Source: Pseudomonadota bacterium (lineage in GTDB: Bacteria; Pseudomonadota; Alphaproteobacteria; GCA-2746255). From it: a stretch of DNA of 64,000 nt. Positions 34,698 to 45,765 of this stretch are shown here, piece by piece. The stretch lies in assembly GCA_040752895.1 (NCBI GenBank), contig JBFMHN010000003.1, positions 1 to 64,000 of the forward strand. The letters run 5' to 3'. Within the stretch, counting starts at the first letter, position 1. Every line of letters begins with the position of its first letter. The position numbers and the translations under genes were made by a program. The notes under the pieces are model-generated. The model had not been told where the DNA came from. It saw only the letters and a list, made by a program, of their open reading frames with translations, and made no database searches.

Positions 34698-35939
34698 ATG
34701 TCGCTGGTAACGCCTTTTGCCGGTCTTCGGCCCTTGCCTGCGCACGCCGCCGATGTGCTGGCGCCCCCTTACGACGTGCTTTCAAGCGAAGAGGCAAGGC
34801 GCCGAGCGAAAAATCGCCCGTGGAGCTTCCTTCACGTCTCGAAAGCGGAAATCGACTTGCCGCCGGAAACGAACGCCTATGCCCCCGAGGTGTATGCGAA
34901 GGCAAAGGCAAATCTGAAAGCGATGGTGGGGGGCGGTATTCTGCGCGGCGACCCGGCGCCCTATTACTACGTGTACCGCCTGCGCATGGGCACCCACGTG
35001 CAGACGGGCATTGCGCTTGCCGCTTCCGTTGCGGCCTATGACGCAGGGCGTATCCGTCGTCATGAATTCACGCGCCCCGAGAAAGAGGATGACCGCGTTC
35101 GGCAGATCGAGGCGTTGGACGCCCAGACCGGACCGGTTTTGCTGACCCACCGGCCGTCACCGGCGTTGACGGCCATGGTTTCCGGCGTGACGCAAACGGC
35201 ACCGGAATATGATCTGGTGGCCGATGATGGAATCGGCCACGCCTTTTGGGTAGTGCGCGATCCGGCGTATATCGCGGGCATCTCGGAAGCCTTTGAGGCG
35301 ATGCCGGCGCTTTACATCGCCGATGGCCATCACCGGTCGGCCGCCGCTTCGCGGGTAGCGGCGACACGGCGCGTTGCGAATCCAAGTCCGACCAGCGAGG
35401 AACCGTATGAGTATTTCCTGGCGGTCGCCTTCCCGTCTGACGCGATGCAGGTGCTCGATTACAACCGGGTCGTGCAGGATTTGAACGGACTGACGGCGGA
35501 AACCTTTCTCGCGCGCGTGGGCAAGGCGTTCACCGTTTCGGAAAACAACGGCCCCGTGAGGCCCGCCCACCCCCACGCGTTCGGCATGTACCTCGAAGGA
35601 AAATGGTACCGGCTTGCCATTCGTCCAGCCCTCGTGCCGGAGACCGACCCCGTCGCCAGGCTCGACGTCAGCCTGTTGGCCGACCACTTGATCGCGCCGA
35701 TACTCGGCGTTCAGGATCCCCGTCGGGACAAGCGGATCGATTTCGTAGGCGGCATTCGGGGGCTGCAGGCGCTTGCCGAGCGTGTCGATTCGGGTTCGAT
35801 GAAGGTTGCCTTTTCGCTCTGCCCAACTCGCCTCGACGACATGATGGCCGTGGCCGACGCCGGGCAGGTCATGCCTCCAAAATCCACGTGGTTCGAACCG
35901 AAGCTCGCCGACGGTCTGGTCTCGCATATGCTATCGTGA
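34698..35939 (+). CDS. DUF1015 family protein
   Basis: A 413-aa soluble protein of the DUF1015 (SerB-cluster) family. Conserved parts are PFAGLRPLP...APPYDVLSSEEA at the start, RHEFTRPEKEDDR near 120-135, IADGHHRSAAA near 235-245 and the C-terminal region with DFVGG. Function is not established; the family is often linked to serine synthesis genes. Here it is instead followed by miaA. The ATG at 34698 is preferred because homology starts there, and the degP hairpin lies just upstream. Confidence 0.9.
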   Translation: MSLVTPFAGLRPLPAHAADVLAPPYDVLSSEEARRRAKNRPWSFLHVSKAEIDLPPETNAYAPEVYAKAKANLKAMVGGGILRGDPAPYYYVYRLRMGTHVQTGIALAASVAAYDAGRIRRHEFTRPEKEDDRVRQIEALDAQTGPVLLTHRPSPALTAMVSGVTQTAPEYDLVADDGIGHAFWVVRDPAYIAGISEAFEAMPALYIADGHHRSAAASRVAATRRVANPSPTSEEPYEYFLAVAFPSDAMQVLDYNRVVQDLNGLTAETFLARVGKAFTVSENNGPVRPAHPHAFGMYLEGKWYRLAIRPALVPETDPVARLDVSLLADHLIAPILGVQDPRRDKRIDFVGGIRGLQALAERVDSGSMKVAFSLCPTRLDDMMAVADAGQVMPPKSTWFEPKLADGLVSHMLS

Positions 35940-35980
35940 TTCCGGAACGTGTCCTTCGCCCAAACGACGGGTCGAACGGT

Positions 35981-36913
35981 ATGACGGAACGTGTTCTAGC
36001 CATCTGCGGGCCGACCGCAAGCGGCAAATCGGCGCTCGCCCTGAAGCTTGCCGAAGTCTTTGATGGCGTCGTCATCAACGCGGACAGCATGCAGCTATAC
36101 CGCGAGCTTCGCATTTTGACGGCCAGGCCCGATGCGGCGGTGCTTACTCGCGCCCCCCATCGTCTTTATGGCGTTCTGCCGGCCGCCACACCGGCCTCCG
36201 CCGCCTTGTGGCGAAAAATGGCGCTCGAGGAATTGGGAGAGGCAAGAAAGGCGGGCAAGCTTCCCATCTTGGTTGGCGGTACCGGCCTTTACTTGCAGGC
36301 GCTTGCTTCCGGCCTGGCGCCGATCCCGGCGATCCCGCCGGAAGTGCGGATGGAAGCTGCCGACCGCCTGCGTCGGCTTGGAAACGCCGGGCTTCATGGG
36401 GAGCTTCAGACGCGCGATCCGGTCATGGCGGCGCGTCTCAAGCCTGGCGATCGCCAGCGGCTTCTTCGGGCTTGGGAAGTGCTTGAGGCGACCGGCCGTT
36501 CGCTAGCTGACTGGCAAGCCGAAGGGGGCGGGGGGGCGACGGTCAAGCTTCTCCCCATTCTCCTGGCCCCGCCCAGGGCAGCCCTCTATGCGGCCTGTGA
36601 CGGGCGCTTTCTTGACATGCTCAAGGCCGGCGCGCTGGCCGAGGCCGCAGCGCTCGCCGGGTTCGATCCGGGACTTCCCCTGATGAAGGCGGTCGGTGTT
36701 CGGGAACTGCTCCGCCACCTCCGGGGGGAGGCGACCCTCGAGGAGGTCACCGCTCAAGCCCAGCAGGCCACCCGGCGCTATGCGAAGCGCCAACTTACTT
36801 GGTTCCGCCATCGGATGGCGGAAGGGCACTGGCTTCATGAGCAATATTCGGAAAGTTTAGATAACGAAATCTTTTCGTTTATTCGTCACTTTCGATTGAC
36901 CACGGTAGGCTGA
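35981..36913 (+). CDS. miaA: tRNA dimethylallyltransferase
   Basis: Adds a dimethylallyl group to A37 of tRNAs that read codons starting with U. The 310-aa protein has the P-loop GPTASGKSA (10-18), the INADSMQLYRELRILTARP DSQxYR-type motif, VGGTGLYLQAL, and the C-terminal QQATRRYAKRQLTWFR motif. The ATG at 35981 fits the family start. It is 41 bases after the DUF1015 gene. Confidence 0.94.
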   Translation: MTERVLAICGPTASGKSALALKLAEVFDGVVINADSMQLYRELRILTARPDAAVLTRAPHRLYGVLPAATPASAALWRKMALEELGEARKAGKLPILVGGTGLYLQALASGLAPIPAIPPEVRMEAADRLRRLGNAGLHGELQTRDPVMAARLKPGDRQRLLRAWEVLEATGRSLADWQAEGGGGATVKLLPILLAPPRAALYAACDGRFLDMLKAGALAEAAALAGFDPGLPLMKAVGVRELLRHLRGEATLEEVTAQAQQATRRYAKRQLTWFRHRMAEGHWLHEQYSESLDNEIFSFIRHFRLTTVG

Positions 36914-37008
36914 CCGACTAGGTTGTGCCCCTTATTCGGAGAATTCGGGGGATTCCGGCCCCTTCCAAACCGCAAACCACGCTTCGTTTGCGCCCGAGAG
37001 GACGCGGG

Positions 37009-38766
37009 ATGAATCAAGATCGGATGCTGGGATCGGAGATTGTCCTTAAAGCCCTGGTAAATCAGGGGGTTGAGGTCATATTCGGCTACCCGGGCGGGGC
37101 CGTGCTGCCGATTTATGACGCGCTCTTTCAACAGAAGGAGCTCAAGCACATCCTTGTCCGCCATGAACAGGCCGCGGTGCACGCGGCGGAGGGCTATGCG
37201 CGTTCGACCGGCAAGGTCGGTGTCGTCCTGGTGACGTCCGGCCCCGGCGCCACGAACGCGGTCACCGGGCTGACGGACGCCCTGATGGACAGCGTGCCCG
37301 TCGTTTGCTTGACCGGCCAGGTGCCGACCCATCTCATCGGCAGCGACGCCTTTCAGGAAGCGGATACGACGGGCATCACCCGGCAGTGCACGAAACACAA
37401 TTACCTCGTGCGCGATGTGGATCGGCTTGCGCGTACCATCCATGAAGCCTTTTACATCGCAAGAAGCGGGCGTCCAGGGCCGGTTGTGGTCGACTTGCCC
37501 AAAGATATTCTGATGGCGCATGGCACCTATTACGGCGCGCGGAACGTCGAACACAAAACGTACAAGCCGCGGATAAAGGGCGACACGGCTGCGATCCGCG
37601 CAGCGGTGGAGCTGATGGGTTCGGCGAAATGCCCCCTCATCTATTACGGTGGCGGTGTCGTCAATTCCGGCCTGGCGGCGTGTCAGCTTTTGACGCAGTT
37701 CGTCGAGATGACGGGTTTTCCATGCACGAGCACGCTCATGGGGCTCGGTGGCCTCGCGGCTTCGCACCCGCAGTTTCTTGGCATGGTCGGCATGCATGGC
37801 ACCTGCGAATCGAACTGGGCGATGCATGGCTGCGACGTCATGGTCAATATCGGGGCCCGCTTCGACGACCGTGTAACGGGCCGCCTGGATGCGTTTTCGC
37901 CGGGCTCGAAGAAGATCCATGTCGACATCGATCCGTCTTCCATCAACAAGAACGTTCCGGTCGATATCGCCATCGTTGGGGACGTTGCGCATGTTTTGGA
38001 GGACATGATCAAGCTCTGGAAGGCGGCGCAAGACAGGCCGGACAAGAAAGCCCTGAAGAAATGGTGGGCGCAGATTGACGCGTGGCGGGCGAGGGATTCC
38101 TTTCGTTATCAGCAGTCCGGCCCGCTGATCAAGCCGCAATACGCCATTCAGCGGCTATACGAGCTGACGAAGGACCGAGGCGCCTATATCACGACGGAAG
38201 TCGGCCAGCACCAGATGTGGGCGGCCCAGTTCTACAAGTTTGAAAAACCGTACCACTGGATGACGTCCGGCGGGCTCGGAACGATGGGCTATGGCTTGCC
38301 GGCCGCCGTCGGGGTCCAGGTGGCCCATCCGGATGCGCTCGTCATCGATATTGCCGGCGAGGCGTCCATCCTGATGAATATTCAGGAGATGTCGACGGTC
38401 GCTCAGCATCGGTTGCCGGTGAAGGTCTTCATCATCAACAACGAATATATGGGAATGGTTCGTCAATGGCAGGAATTGCTGCACGGCGGGCGTTATTCCG
38501 AAAGCTATTCGGCCGCACTGCCGGATTTTGTGAAACTGGCGGAATCCTTTGGCGCGACAGGCTTGCGCGTGACGAAGCCGGAAGAGGTTGACCGGGTCAT
38601 TCAGGAAATGTTGGCCGTGGACGGGCCGGTCATCGTGGACGTTCGCGTGGATCCGGCGGAGAATTGCTTCCCGATGATTCCTTCCGGCAAGGCGCACAAC
38701 GAGATGCTGTTCGGCCCGGAAGATAATTTGGGCGAAATGTCAGAAGAAAGCATGGGCCTCATTTGA
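37009..38766 (+). CDS. ilvB: Acetolactate synthase, large subunit
   Basis: Condenses pyruvate with pyruvate or 2-ketobutyrate, the first step to valine, leucine and isoleucine. The 585-aa ThDP enzyme has the catalytic glutamate E53 in RHEQAAVHAAEGYAR, GxGATN (SGPGATNAVTG), FDDRVTG, the ThDP-binding GLGTMGYGLPAAVG and IAGEASILMNIQE. AGAGGA lies eight bases before the ATG. It heads ilvB-ilvN-ilvC. The 95-base leader shows no branched-chain leader peptide I would defend. Confidence 0.96.
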   Translation: MNQDRMLGSEIVLKALVNQGVEVIFGYPGGAVLPIYDALFQQKELKHILVRHEQAAVHAAEGYARSTGKVGVVLVTSGPGATNAVTGLTDALMDSVPVVCLTGQVPTHLIGSDAFQEADTTGITRQCTKHNYLVRDVDRLARTIHEAFYIARSGRPGPVVVDLPKDILMAHGTYYGARNVEHKTYKPRIKGDTAAIRAAVELMGSAKCPLIYYGGGVVNSGLAACQLLTQFVEMTGFPCTSTLMGLGGLAASHPQFLGMVGMHGTCESNWAMHGCDVMVNIGARFDDRVTGRLDAFSPGSKKIHVDIDPSSINKNVPVDIAIVGDVAHVLEDMIKLWKAAQDRPDKKALKKWWAQIDAWRARDSFRYQQSGPLIKPQYAIQRLYELTKDRGAYITTEVGQHQMWAAQFYKFEKPYHWMTSGGLGTMGYGLPAAVGVQVAHPDALVIDIAGEASILMNIQEMSTVAQHRLPVKVFIINNEYMGMVRQWQELLHGGRYSESYSAALPDFVKLAESFGATGLRVTKPEEVDRVIQEMLAVDGPVIVDVRVDPAENCFPMIPSGKAHNEMLFGPEDNLGEMSEESMGLI

Positions 38767-38791
38767 GAGGCCGGCGGTTGCCGGTAGTAGG

Positions 38792-39304
38792 ATGAAAAGC
38801 GCGGATACGATCGCAAAGCATACGATCGCGGTGCTCGTGGATAACGAGGCGGGCGTGCTGGCGCGCGTCATCGGACTTTTTTCCGGCCGCGGTTATAACA
38901 TCGAAAGTCTGACGGTTGCCGAGGTGGACGCCGAAAAAGGGCTTTCCCGGGTTACGGCCGTGACATCGGGTACGCCAATGGTGATCGAGCAGATCAAGGC
39001 GCAGCTCAGCCGGCTCGTGCCCGTGCACAAGGTCAGCGATCTGACGACGAACGGGCCGTCGGTCGAGCGCGAGCTTGCCCTTATCAAGGTGGAAGGTACC
39101 GGCGAGAAACGAGTCGAATCTTTGCGGATTGCGGACATTTTTCGGGCGCGCGTCGTCGACAGCACAAGCCACTCCTTCGTCTTCGAGATGACTGGCTCGA
39201 CGGACAAGCTGAATGCCTTTATCAATCTGATGGCTCCGTTGGGGCTGGTTGACGTTTCGCGTACCGGCGTCGTCGCGATTTCCAGAGGATCGAAGCCGTT
39301 CTAG
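38792..39304 (+). CDS. ilvN: Acetolactate synthase, small (regulatory) subunit
   Basis: Regulatory subunit that activates IlvB and gives valine feedback. The 170-aa protein has an ACT domain (HTIAVLVDNEAGVLARVIGLFSGRGYNIESLTV, about 10-42) and the ALS_ss C-terminal domain (ADIFRARVVDSTSHSFVFEMTG). It lies 25 bases after ilvB. Confidence 0.95.
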   Translation: MKSADTIAKHTIAVLVDNEAGVLARVIGLFSGRGYNIESLTVAEVDAEKGLSRVTAVTSGTPMVIEQIKAQLSRLVPVHKVSDLTTNGPSVERELALIKVEGTGEKRVESLRIADIFRARVVDSTSHSFVFEMTGSTDKLNAFINLMAPLGLVDVSRTGVVAISRGSKPF

Positions 39305-39343
39305 CTTCTCGGATTAACCTGCATTTGACAGCAGAAGGAATAA

Positions 39344-40366
<1,023 letters not shown>

Positions 40367-40416
40367 TCTACTGTGCGCCCGCGTCGCTTGGGGCGGCCTT
40401 GGGGCTGCAATTTTAA

Positions 40417-40432
40417 TGGACCAATAAGTCCA
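40417..40432. promoter_or_regulatory. Operator-like palindrome before the TetR gene
   Basis: A 16-bp inverted repeat, TGGAC-N6-GTCCA, lies 43 bases before the TetR-family start codon. Location and symmetry fit an autoregulatory TetR operator. A 13/16 match occurs at 41071-41086. Confidence 0.6.
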
Positions 40433-40474
40433 AAAACCTTAGGCTCGCCCGGCTTTAAAAATAAGGAATAGCTA

Positions 40475-41062
40475 ATGGCGCGGCCGCGGGAATTCAGTGA
40501 GGAAGACGTGCTCGAACGGGCGATGCACGTCTTCTGGTCGAAGGGTTATGCCGCGACGTCGCTTCAGGATCTCGTCGCGGCGATGGGCATCAGCAAAAGC
40601 AGTTTCTACGACACCTTTCACGGCAAGCGCGAACTCTTCCTCATCACCCTCGGCCTTTATGGCGAGAGGTTGGTGCGGGCAACCGCCACCGCTCTCGAAG
40701 CCAAGGTCTCGCCGCGTCAGGCGATCGAGGATATTTTTGGCGACGCCATTGATGGTCTCTTCACGCAGGGCGGCCGATTCGGGTGTCTCGCGGTAAACAC
40801 GGCGGCCGAATTGGCGGCAAACGATCTCGAAATTGCCGCCCGGGTGCAGGCGATTTTTGTCCGGCTGGAGGATACCATTCAGCAGGGGGTCGCCCGCGGC
40901 CAGTCGGCCGGCGATATCCGGGCCGACCGAAGTGCCCGGGTGTTGGCTCGCTATCTCGTCGGCATTCTTACCGGCCTTCGCGTCATGGGTAAGGCTAATC
41001 CGGATCGCGGCGTTTTGAACGATTTCGTACGTGTCGCGCTGACCGCCCTTGACGGTGGGTAA
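40475..41062 (+). CDS. TetR/AcrR-family transcriptional regulator
   Basis: A 195-aa repressor. The helix-turn-helix is in residues 8-55 (EEDVLERAMHVFWSKGYAATSLQDLVAAMGISKSSFYDTFHGKRELF). The C-terminal ligand domain carries GCLAVNTAAELA, typical of the subgroup that responds to small electrophiles or aromatic ligands. The ligand and targets are unknown. Palindromes of the same pattern flank the gene, one 5' and one just after the stop. There is no efflux or oxidoreductase gene next to it, which is unusual for this group. Confidence 0.88.
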   Translation: MARPREFSEEDVLERAMHVFWSKGYAATSLQDLVAAMGISKSSFYDTFHGKRELFLITLGLYGERLVRATATALEAKVSPRQAIEDIFGDAIDGLFTQGGRFGCLAVNTAAELAANDLEIAARVQAIFVRLEDTIQQGVARGQSAGDIRADRSARVLARYLVGILTGLRVMGKANPDRGVLNDFVRVALTALDGG

Positions 41063-41070
41063 ATATATTT

Positions 41071-41086
41071 TGAACCAATTAGTACA
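41071..41086. promoter_or_regulatory. Second TetR-operator-like site
   Basis: TGAAC-N6-GTACA, identical at 13 of 16 positions to the site before the TetR gene, begins nine bases after the TetR stop. It lies in AT-rich DNA that could hold a promoter for the 41117 peptide or leuA. Binding is inferred. Confidence 0.45.
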
Positions 41087-41626
41087 AAACAACCATTTGT
41101 TAATATTGAAATATTCATGTTATCAAAATATAAGGCGCTGATGATCCTTGGTTTCATACTTTTCGGTACAAAATAATCTCGCGCAACAACTGTTCGGTCC
41201 GGAAAATTTGAAAATTATCCTAGGAAGATTGCAAAAATGGCTTAAGAGGCGCACATTTCCAGGGTAAACAAAGAAAGCGTTAACCACTTTTGTTCAGAAT
41301 CCCCTTCGGTGAAAGGCCTTAACCGTAAGGGATGGAAGGCGATTTGGGCGGCCCGATTCAATAGCTTGCCGCCCGGGAAATGGTAACCATGCACGGGCAA
41401 TCGGCGACAACGTATCTGACGATAACCTGCGGGGCGAAACATCCGCAAGGGATCGTTGCGTTTACCATTCCCTTGACCTTTTCGCCGACTTCCACCGCCG
41501 CGGAAGGTTGTGCGGCGATTCTTCGACTTAGGCACCCTGGGCACCGCTGCCATGTCAAGGCGGGTGTTCAGGGAATCTCCGTTTAGAGAACCTAAGTGAC
41601 GACGAAGAATCGGAAGGGGTATCCCG
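41087..41626 (+). other. Long non-coding stretch / leader before leuA, with a possible 19-codon peptide
   Basis: About 540 bases without a convincing gene. It starts with an AT-rich part (to about 41220) containing a possible 19-codon frame at 41117-41176 (MLSKYKALMILGFILFGTK), with four Leu and two Ile codons. Several hairpins follow: 41302-41331 (one bulge), 41346-41374 (6-bp GC stem) and one near 41487-41505. This could be a structured leuA leader with an attenuator peptide or a short membrane peptide, but evidence is weak. Other frames here look like chance. Confidence 0.35.
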
Positions 41627-43192
41627 ATGAGTAAAAGCGCAGACGCAGACGCAGACAAGAATCGAATCTTTATTTTCGATACAACCTTGCGCGACGGCGA
41701 ACAATCGCCGGGCGCGTCGATGAATCTGGAAGAGAAGCTTCGCATCGCCAATGCTCTCGCCGAACTTGGCGTTGATGTCATTGAAGCGGGCTTCCCGATC
41801 GCCTCGAAAGGCGATTTCGAAGCCGTACAGGAAATCGCAAAAAAAGTTACCGGGCCGGTAATTTGTGCGCTGGCGCGTTCGGCTCGCGACGATATTGACC
41901 GGGCGGCGGAAGCGTTGAAACCGGCCAAACGAAAGCGCATCCATACGTTCATTTCGACCAGCCCGCTCCATATGAAGCACAAGCTCCAGATGGAGCCCGC
42001 CGCGGTTCATCAGGCGGTGATCGAAAGCGTAACCTATGCCCGGAATCTGACGGACGATGTTGAGTGGTCCTGCGAGGACGGGTCGCGCAGCGAGCGCGAT
42101 TTCCTCTATCGCTGCATCGAAAGCGCCATTAAGGCCGGCGCCACGACGATTAATGTGCCGGACACGGTCGGCTACAGCGTACCCGATGAATTCGCGGACC
42201 TGATCGCTTCGATCATGAACCGGGTGCCCAACATCGACAGCGCGGTTCTTTCGGTGCATTGCCATAACGACCTGGGCCTTGCCGTTGCGAATTCGCTGGC
42301 GGCGATCCGACAAGGTGCCCGCCAGGTCGAATGTACGGTGAACGGGCTTGGGGAGCGGGCCGGAAATGCCGCGATGGAGGAAATCGTCATGGCGCTTCGG
42401 ACGCGGCCGGACGTGCTTGGCTATACGACGGGCATCGTGACGGAAAACATCACGAAGGTCTCGCGGCTTGTCTCCACGATCACCGGCTTCACAATCCAGC
42501 CGAACAAAGCCATCGTCGGTGCGAACGCGTTTGCCCATGAATCCGGCATCCATCAGGACGGCATGCTGAAGCACGCCGGCACTTACGAGATCATGACGCC
42601 GGAATCCGTCGGCCTCGCCCAGTCGAAGCTCGTGATGGGCAAACATTCCGGCCGGCATGCGTTCCGGGTGAAATTGAAAGATCTTGGGTACGAGCTGGGC
42701 GACAACGCCGTCGAAGACGCCTTCCGCCGATTCAAGGACTTGGCCGACAAGAAGAAGGATATCTATGACGAAGATATTGTCGCTCTCGTGGACGATGCGC
42801 TTATGCAGGTGGACAGCCGCATACAGTTCGTCTCGCTGCTTGTGGTGTGCGGATCCACCGGTCCGCAGACGGCGGAGCTCGCACTCAAGATTGATGGCGA
42901 GGTGCGCAAAACCAAGGCGTCCGGCGATGGGCCGGTCGACGCAACGTTTAACGCTATCCGTGAACTGTTTCCCCACGATGCCCGCTTGCAGCTTTACCAG
43001 GTGCACGCGGTAACGGAAGGAACGGATGCCCAGGCCGAGGTGACGGTACGGCTTGAAGAAAATGGCAAGACCGTGAATGGCCAGGGGGCGAACACCGATA
43101 CGTTGGTGGCTTCCGCGCGTGCCTATCTCAACGCGCTGAACAAGCTCCTCGTCAAACGGGAGAAAACCGCTCCGGCGGCGCTCTCTGCGTAA
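41627..43192 (+). CDS. leuA: 2-isopropylmalate synthase
   Basis: First committed step to leucine: condenses acetyl-CoA with 2-ketoisovalerate. The 521-aa protein has the catalytic-barrel start [16 protein letters not shown] (17-32), the metal motif [14 protein letters not shown], the linker [10 protein letters not shown] and the C-terminal leucine-sensing domain (about 395-510). GGAAGGGG lies upstream of the ATG. It follows the ilv genes with the TetR gene in between. Confidence 0.96.
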   Translation: MSKSADADADKNRIFIFDTTLRDGEQSPGASMNLEEKLRIANALAELGVDVIEAGFPIASKGDFEAVQEIAKKVTGPVICALARSARDDIDRAAEALKPAKRKRIHTFISTSPLHMKHKLQMEPAAVHQAVIESVTYARNLTDDVEWSCEDGSRSERDFLYRCIESAIKAGATTINVPDTVGYSVPDEFADLIASIMNRVPNIDSAVLSVHCHNDLGLAVANSLAAIRQGARQVECTVNGLGERAGNAAMEEIVMALRTRPDVLGYTTGIVTENITKVSRLVSTITGFTIQPNKAIVGANAFAHESGIHQDGMLKHAGTYEIMTPESVGLAQSKLVMGKHSGRHAFRVKLKDLGYELGDNAVEDAFRRFKDLADKKKDIYDEDIVALVDDALMQVDSRIQFVSLLVVCGSTGPQTAELALKIDGEVRKTKASGDGPVDATFNAIRELFPHDARLQLYQVHAVTEGTDAQAEVTVRLEENGKTVNGQGANTDTLVASARAYLNALNKLLVKREKTAPAALSA

Positions 43193-43205
43193 GCAAGAAA
43201 CCGCG

Positions 43206-43238
43206 GCGGCGAGCGGCGGGTGAACCGTCGCTCGCCGC
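43206..43238. terminator. Strong hairpin between leuA and mreB
   Basis: A perfect 10-bp stem (43206-43215 with 43229-43238) closes a 13-base loop that can pair further. No T-tract follows, so it may stop transcription with Rho or protect the leuA 3' end. Confidence 0.5.
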
Positions 43239-43242
43239 ATAA

Positions 43243-44304
<1,062 letters not shown>

Positions 44305-44359
44305 TCAGGCTCACGATGCAAATTTCCGGGGCATAGCCGGGGGGTCAAGGAGAAGGGGT

Positions 44360-45253
44360 ATGGCAAGACTCCGCGCCAGTTCGTTCTTGCGTTTTACGAC
44401 GCCGGTGCGGTCCCTTGCCCATCGCTTTCCGTTCCTTTTTCTCATCGTTGTTGCGTTCACGCTCATCGTTGTTGGCCGGATGGAGAGCGCCTTTACGGAA
44501 CGGTTGCGTGCAAATATCGCAGATATTGCCACACCGATCGTCGGCCTTATCTCGCAACCGATAACGGCCGCGAGAAAACTGCTTGGTGAAATATCGACTC
44601 TCACCACCTTCCGTGAAGAGAATAATGCGCTCCGCGCCGAACTTGCCGTGCTTCGCCATTCGAAACTGGCGATGGAGCAATTGGCGATGGAGAACGCGCG
44701 TTTGAAGGCGCTCTTGAATTCGGTTCCCGACGCGGCGGTTCACTTTGTGACGGCGCGCACGCTCGCGGATTCCGGCAGCGCCTTCGTCCGAAGCGTTCTC
44801 GTCAATGCTGGAGCGGGGGACGGACTAAAGAAAGGAGATCCGGTCATAAATGGGGAAGGCGTGGTGGGTCGCGTCGTGCTCGTCGGTGAACATGTTTCCC
44901 GCGTGCTTCTGATTACGGATTGGAATTCGCGAATTCCCGTTGTTGTCGAATCGTCTCGAGAAAAGGCGATTATGGCCGGAGACAATTCGAGCAATCCGCG
45001 CCTGCTTTATCTGTCGAAGGAAGCGGTGATAGCTCTCGGCGACCGGATCGTTACCTCGGGCGATGGCGGTGTCTTTCCCCCAGGCCTGCCCATTGGCACG
45101 GTGGGTTCCATCAGCGAAGAGGGGGCGCGCATACAACCCTTCGTCACGTGGAGCCGTCTCGAGCTTGTCCGCATCGTTGATTACAGCTTGGAAGGGGCGT
45201 TGCCGCCGTCGCCGCTTCACCCGTCAACCGTTCAAGGAGAGCTTCCCAAGTGA
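44360..45253 (+). CDS. mreC: Rod-shape protein MreC
   Basis: Periplasmic scaffold linking MreB to PBP2 and RodA. The 297-aa protein has an N-terminal membrane helix (about 23-42), a coiled coil (about 75-115, FREENNALRAELAVL) and two beta domains with GVVGRVVLVG and ITSGDGGVFPPGLPIG. GGAGAAGGGG precedes the ATG. The stop overlaps mreD by ATGA-type coupling (45250-45253; mreD start GTG). Confidence 0.94.
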   Translation: MARLRASSFLRFTTPVRSLAHRFPFLFLIVVAFTLIVVGRMESAFTERLRANIADIATPIVGLISQPITAARKLLGEISTLTTFREENNALRAELAVLRHSKLAMEQLAMENARLKALLNSVPDAAVHFVTARTLADSGSAFVRSVLVNAGAGDGLKKGDPVINGEGVVGRVVLVGEHVSRVLLITDWNSRIPVVVESSREKAIMAGDNSSNPRLLYLSKEAVIALGDRIVTSGDGGVFPPGLPIGTVGSISEEGARIQPFVTWSRLELVRIVDYSLEGALPPSPLHPSTVQGELPK

Positions 45254-45765
45254 CGCCTTCCCTGTGGCAGAACCTGGAGCACCATATGCGAAACTTGGCG
45301 CCGTTTGTCACCGCGCTCCTCCTCCTGTTCCTAAGCCTTGTTCCGTTTCGCTTGCCGGGCTATGCCGTCATTGCCCCCATGCTTACCCTGACGGCCATTT
45401 ATTACTGGGGACTCTATCGGCCCGACCTGATGCCGGCGACGGCTGTGTTCTTCATCGGCCTACTTCAGGACCTGCTTTCCGGCGTGCCGATCGGGCTCAA
45501 CACTGGCATCTTTCTCCTTGTTTATGGGATTGTTGTTACCCAGCGGCGCTATTTTCTCCACGAATCCTTTTCCATCACATGGGTTAGTTTTATGATGGTG
45601 GCGGCCGCGGCCTCCATCCTTCAATGGGCCGCGTTTTCGCTTCTGGACTGGACGGTTCACGACCCCAGCCCGGGCGTTTTCCAATACCTCCTCACCCTCG
45701 TGCTTTATCCTTGCCTTGCCTGGGTTTATGCCCAAACCCAGCAAATCGTTCTGCGTCAGGCCTGA
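45250..45765 (+). CDS. mreD: Rod-shape protein MreD
   Basis: Small integral membrane member of the elongasome. The 171-aa protein has about five membrane helices (starting near 17, 38, 62, 95 and 130) and the conserved QDLLSGVPIGLNTG loop. The start is GTG at 45250, overlapping mreC. Its stop overlaps the mrdA start as TGATG. Confidence 0.9.
   Translation: MTPSLWQNLEHHMRNLAPFVTALLLLFLSLVPFRLPGYAVIAPMLTLTAIYYWGLYRPDLMPATAVFFIGLLQDLLSGVPIGLNTGIFLLVYGIVVTQRRYFLHESFSITWVSFMMVAAAASILQWAAFSLLDWTVHDPSPGVFQYLLTLVLYPCLAWVYAQTQQIVLRQA

Noticed and set aside
36914-37008. Branched-chain leader peptide before ilvB
   Set aside because: A frame with scattered Ile and Leu codons exists, but there is no run of them, no ribosome-binding site and no clear terminator/antiterminator pair.
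36886-38139. 417-codon frame antisense to ilvB
   Set aside because: Shadow of ilvB; Arg/His-rich, no ribosome-binding site or domain.
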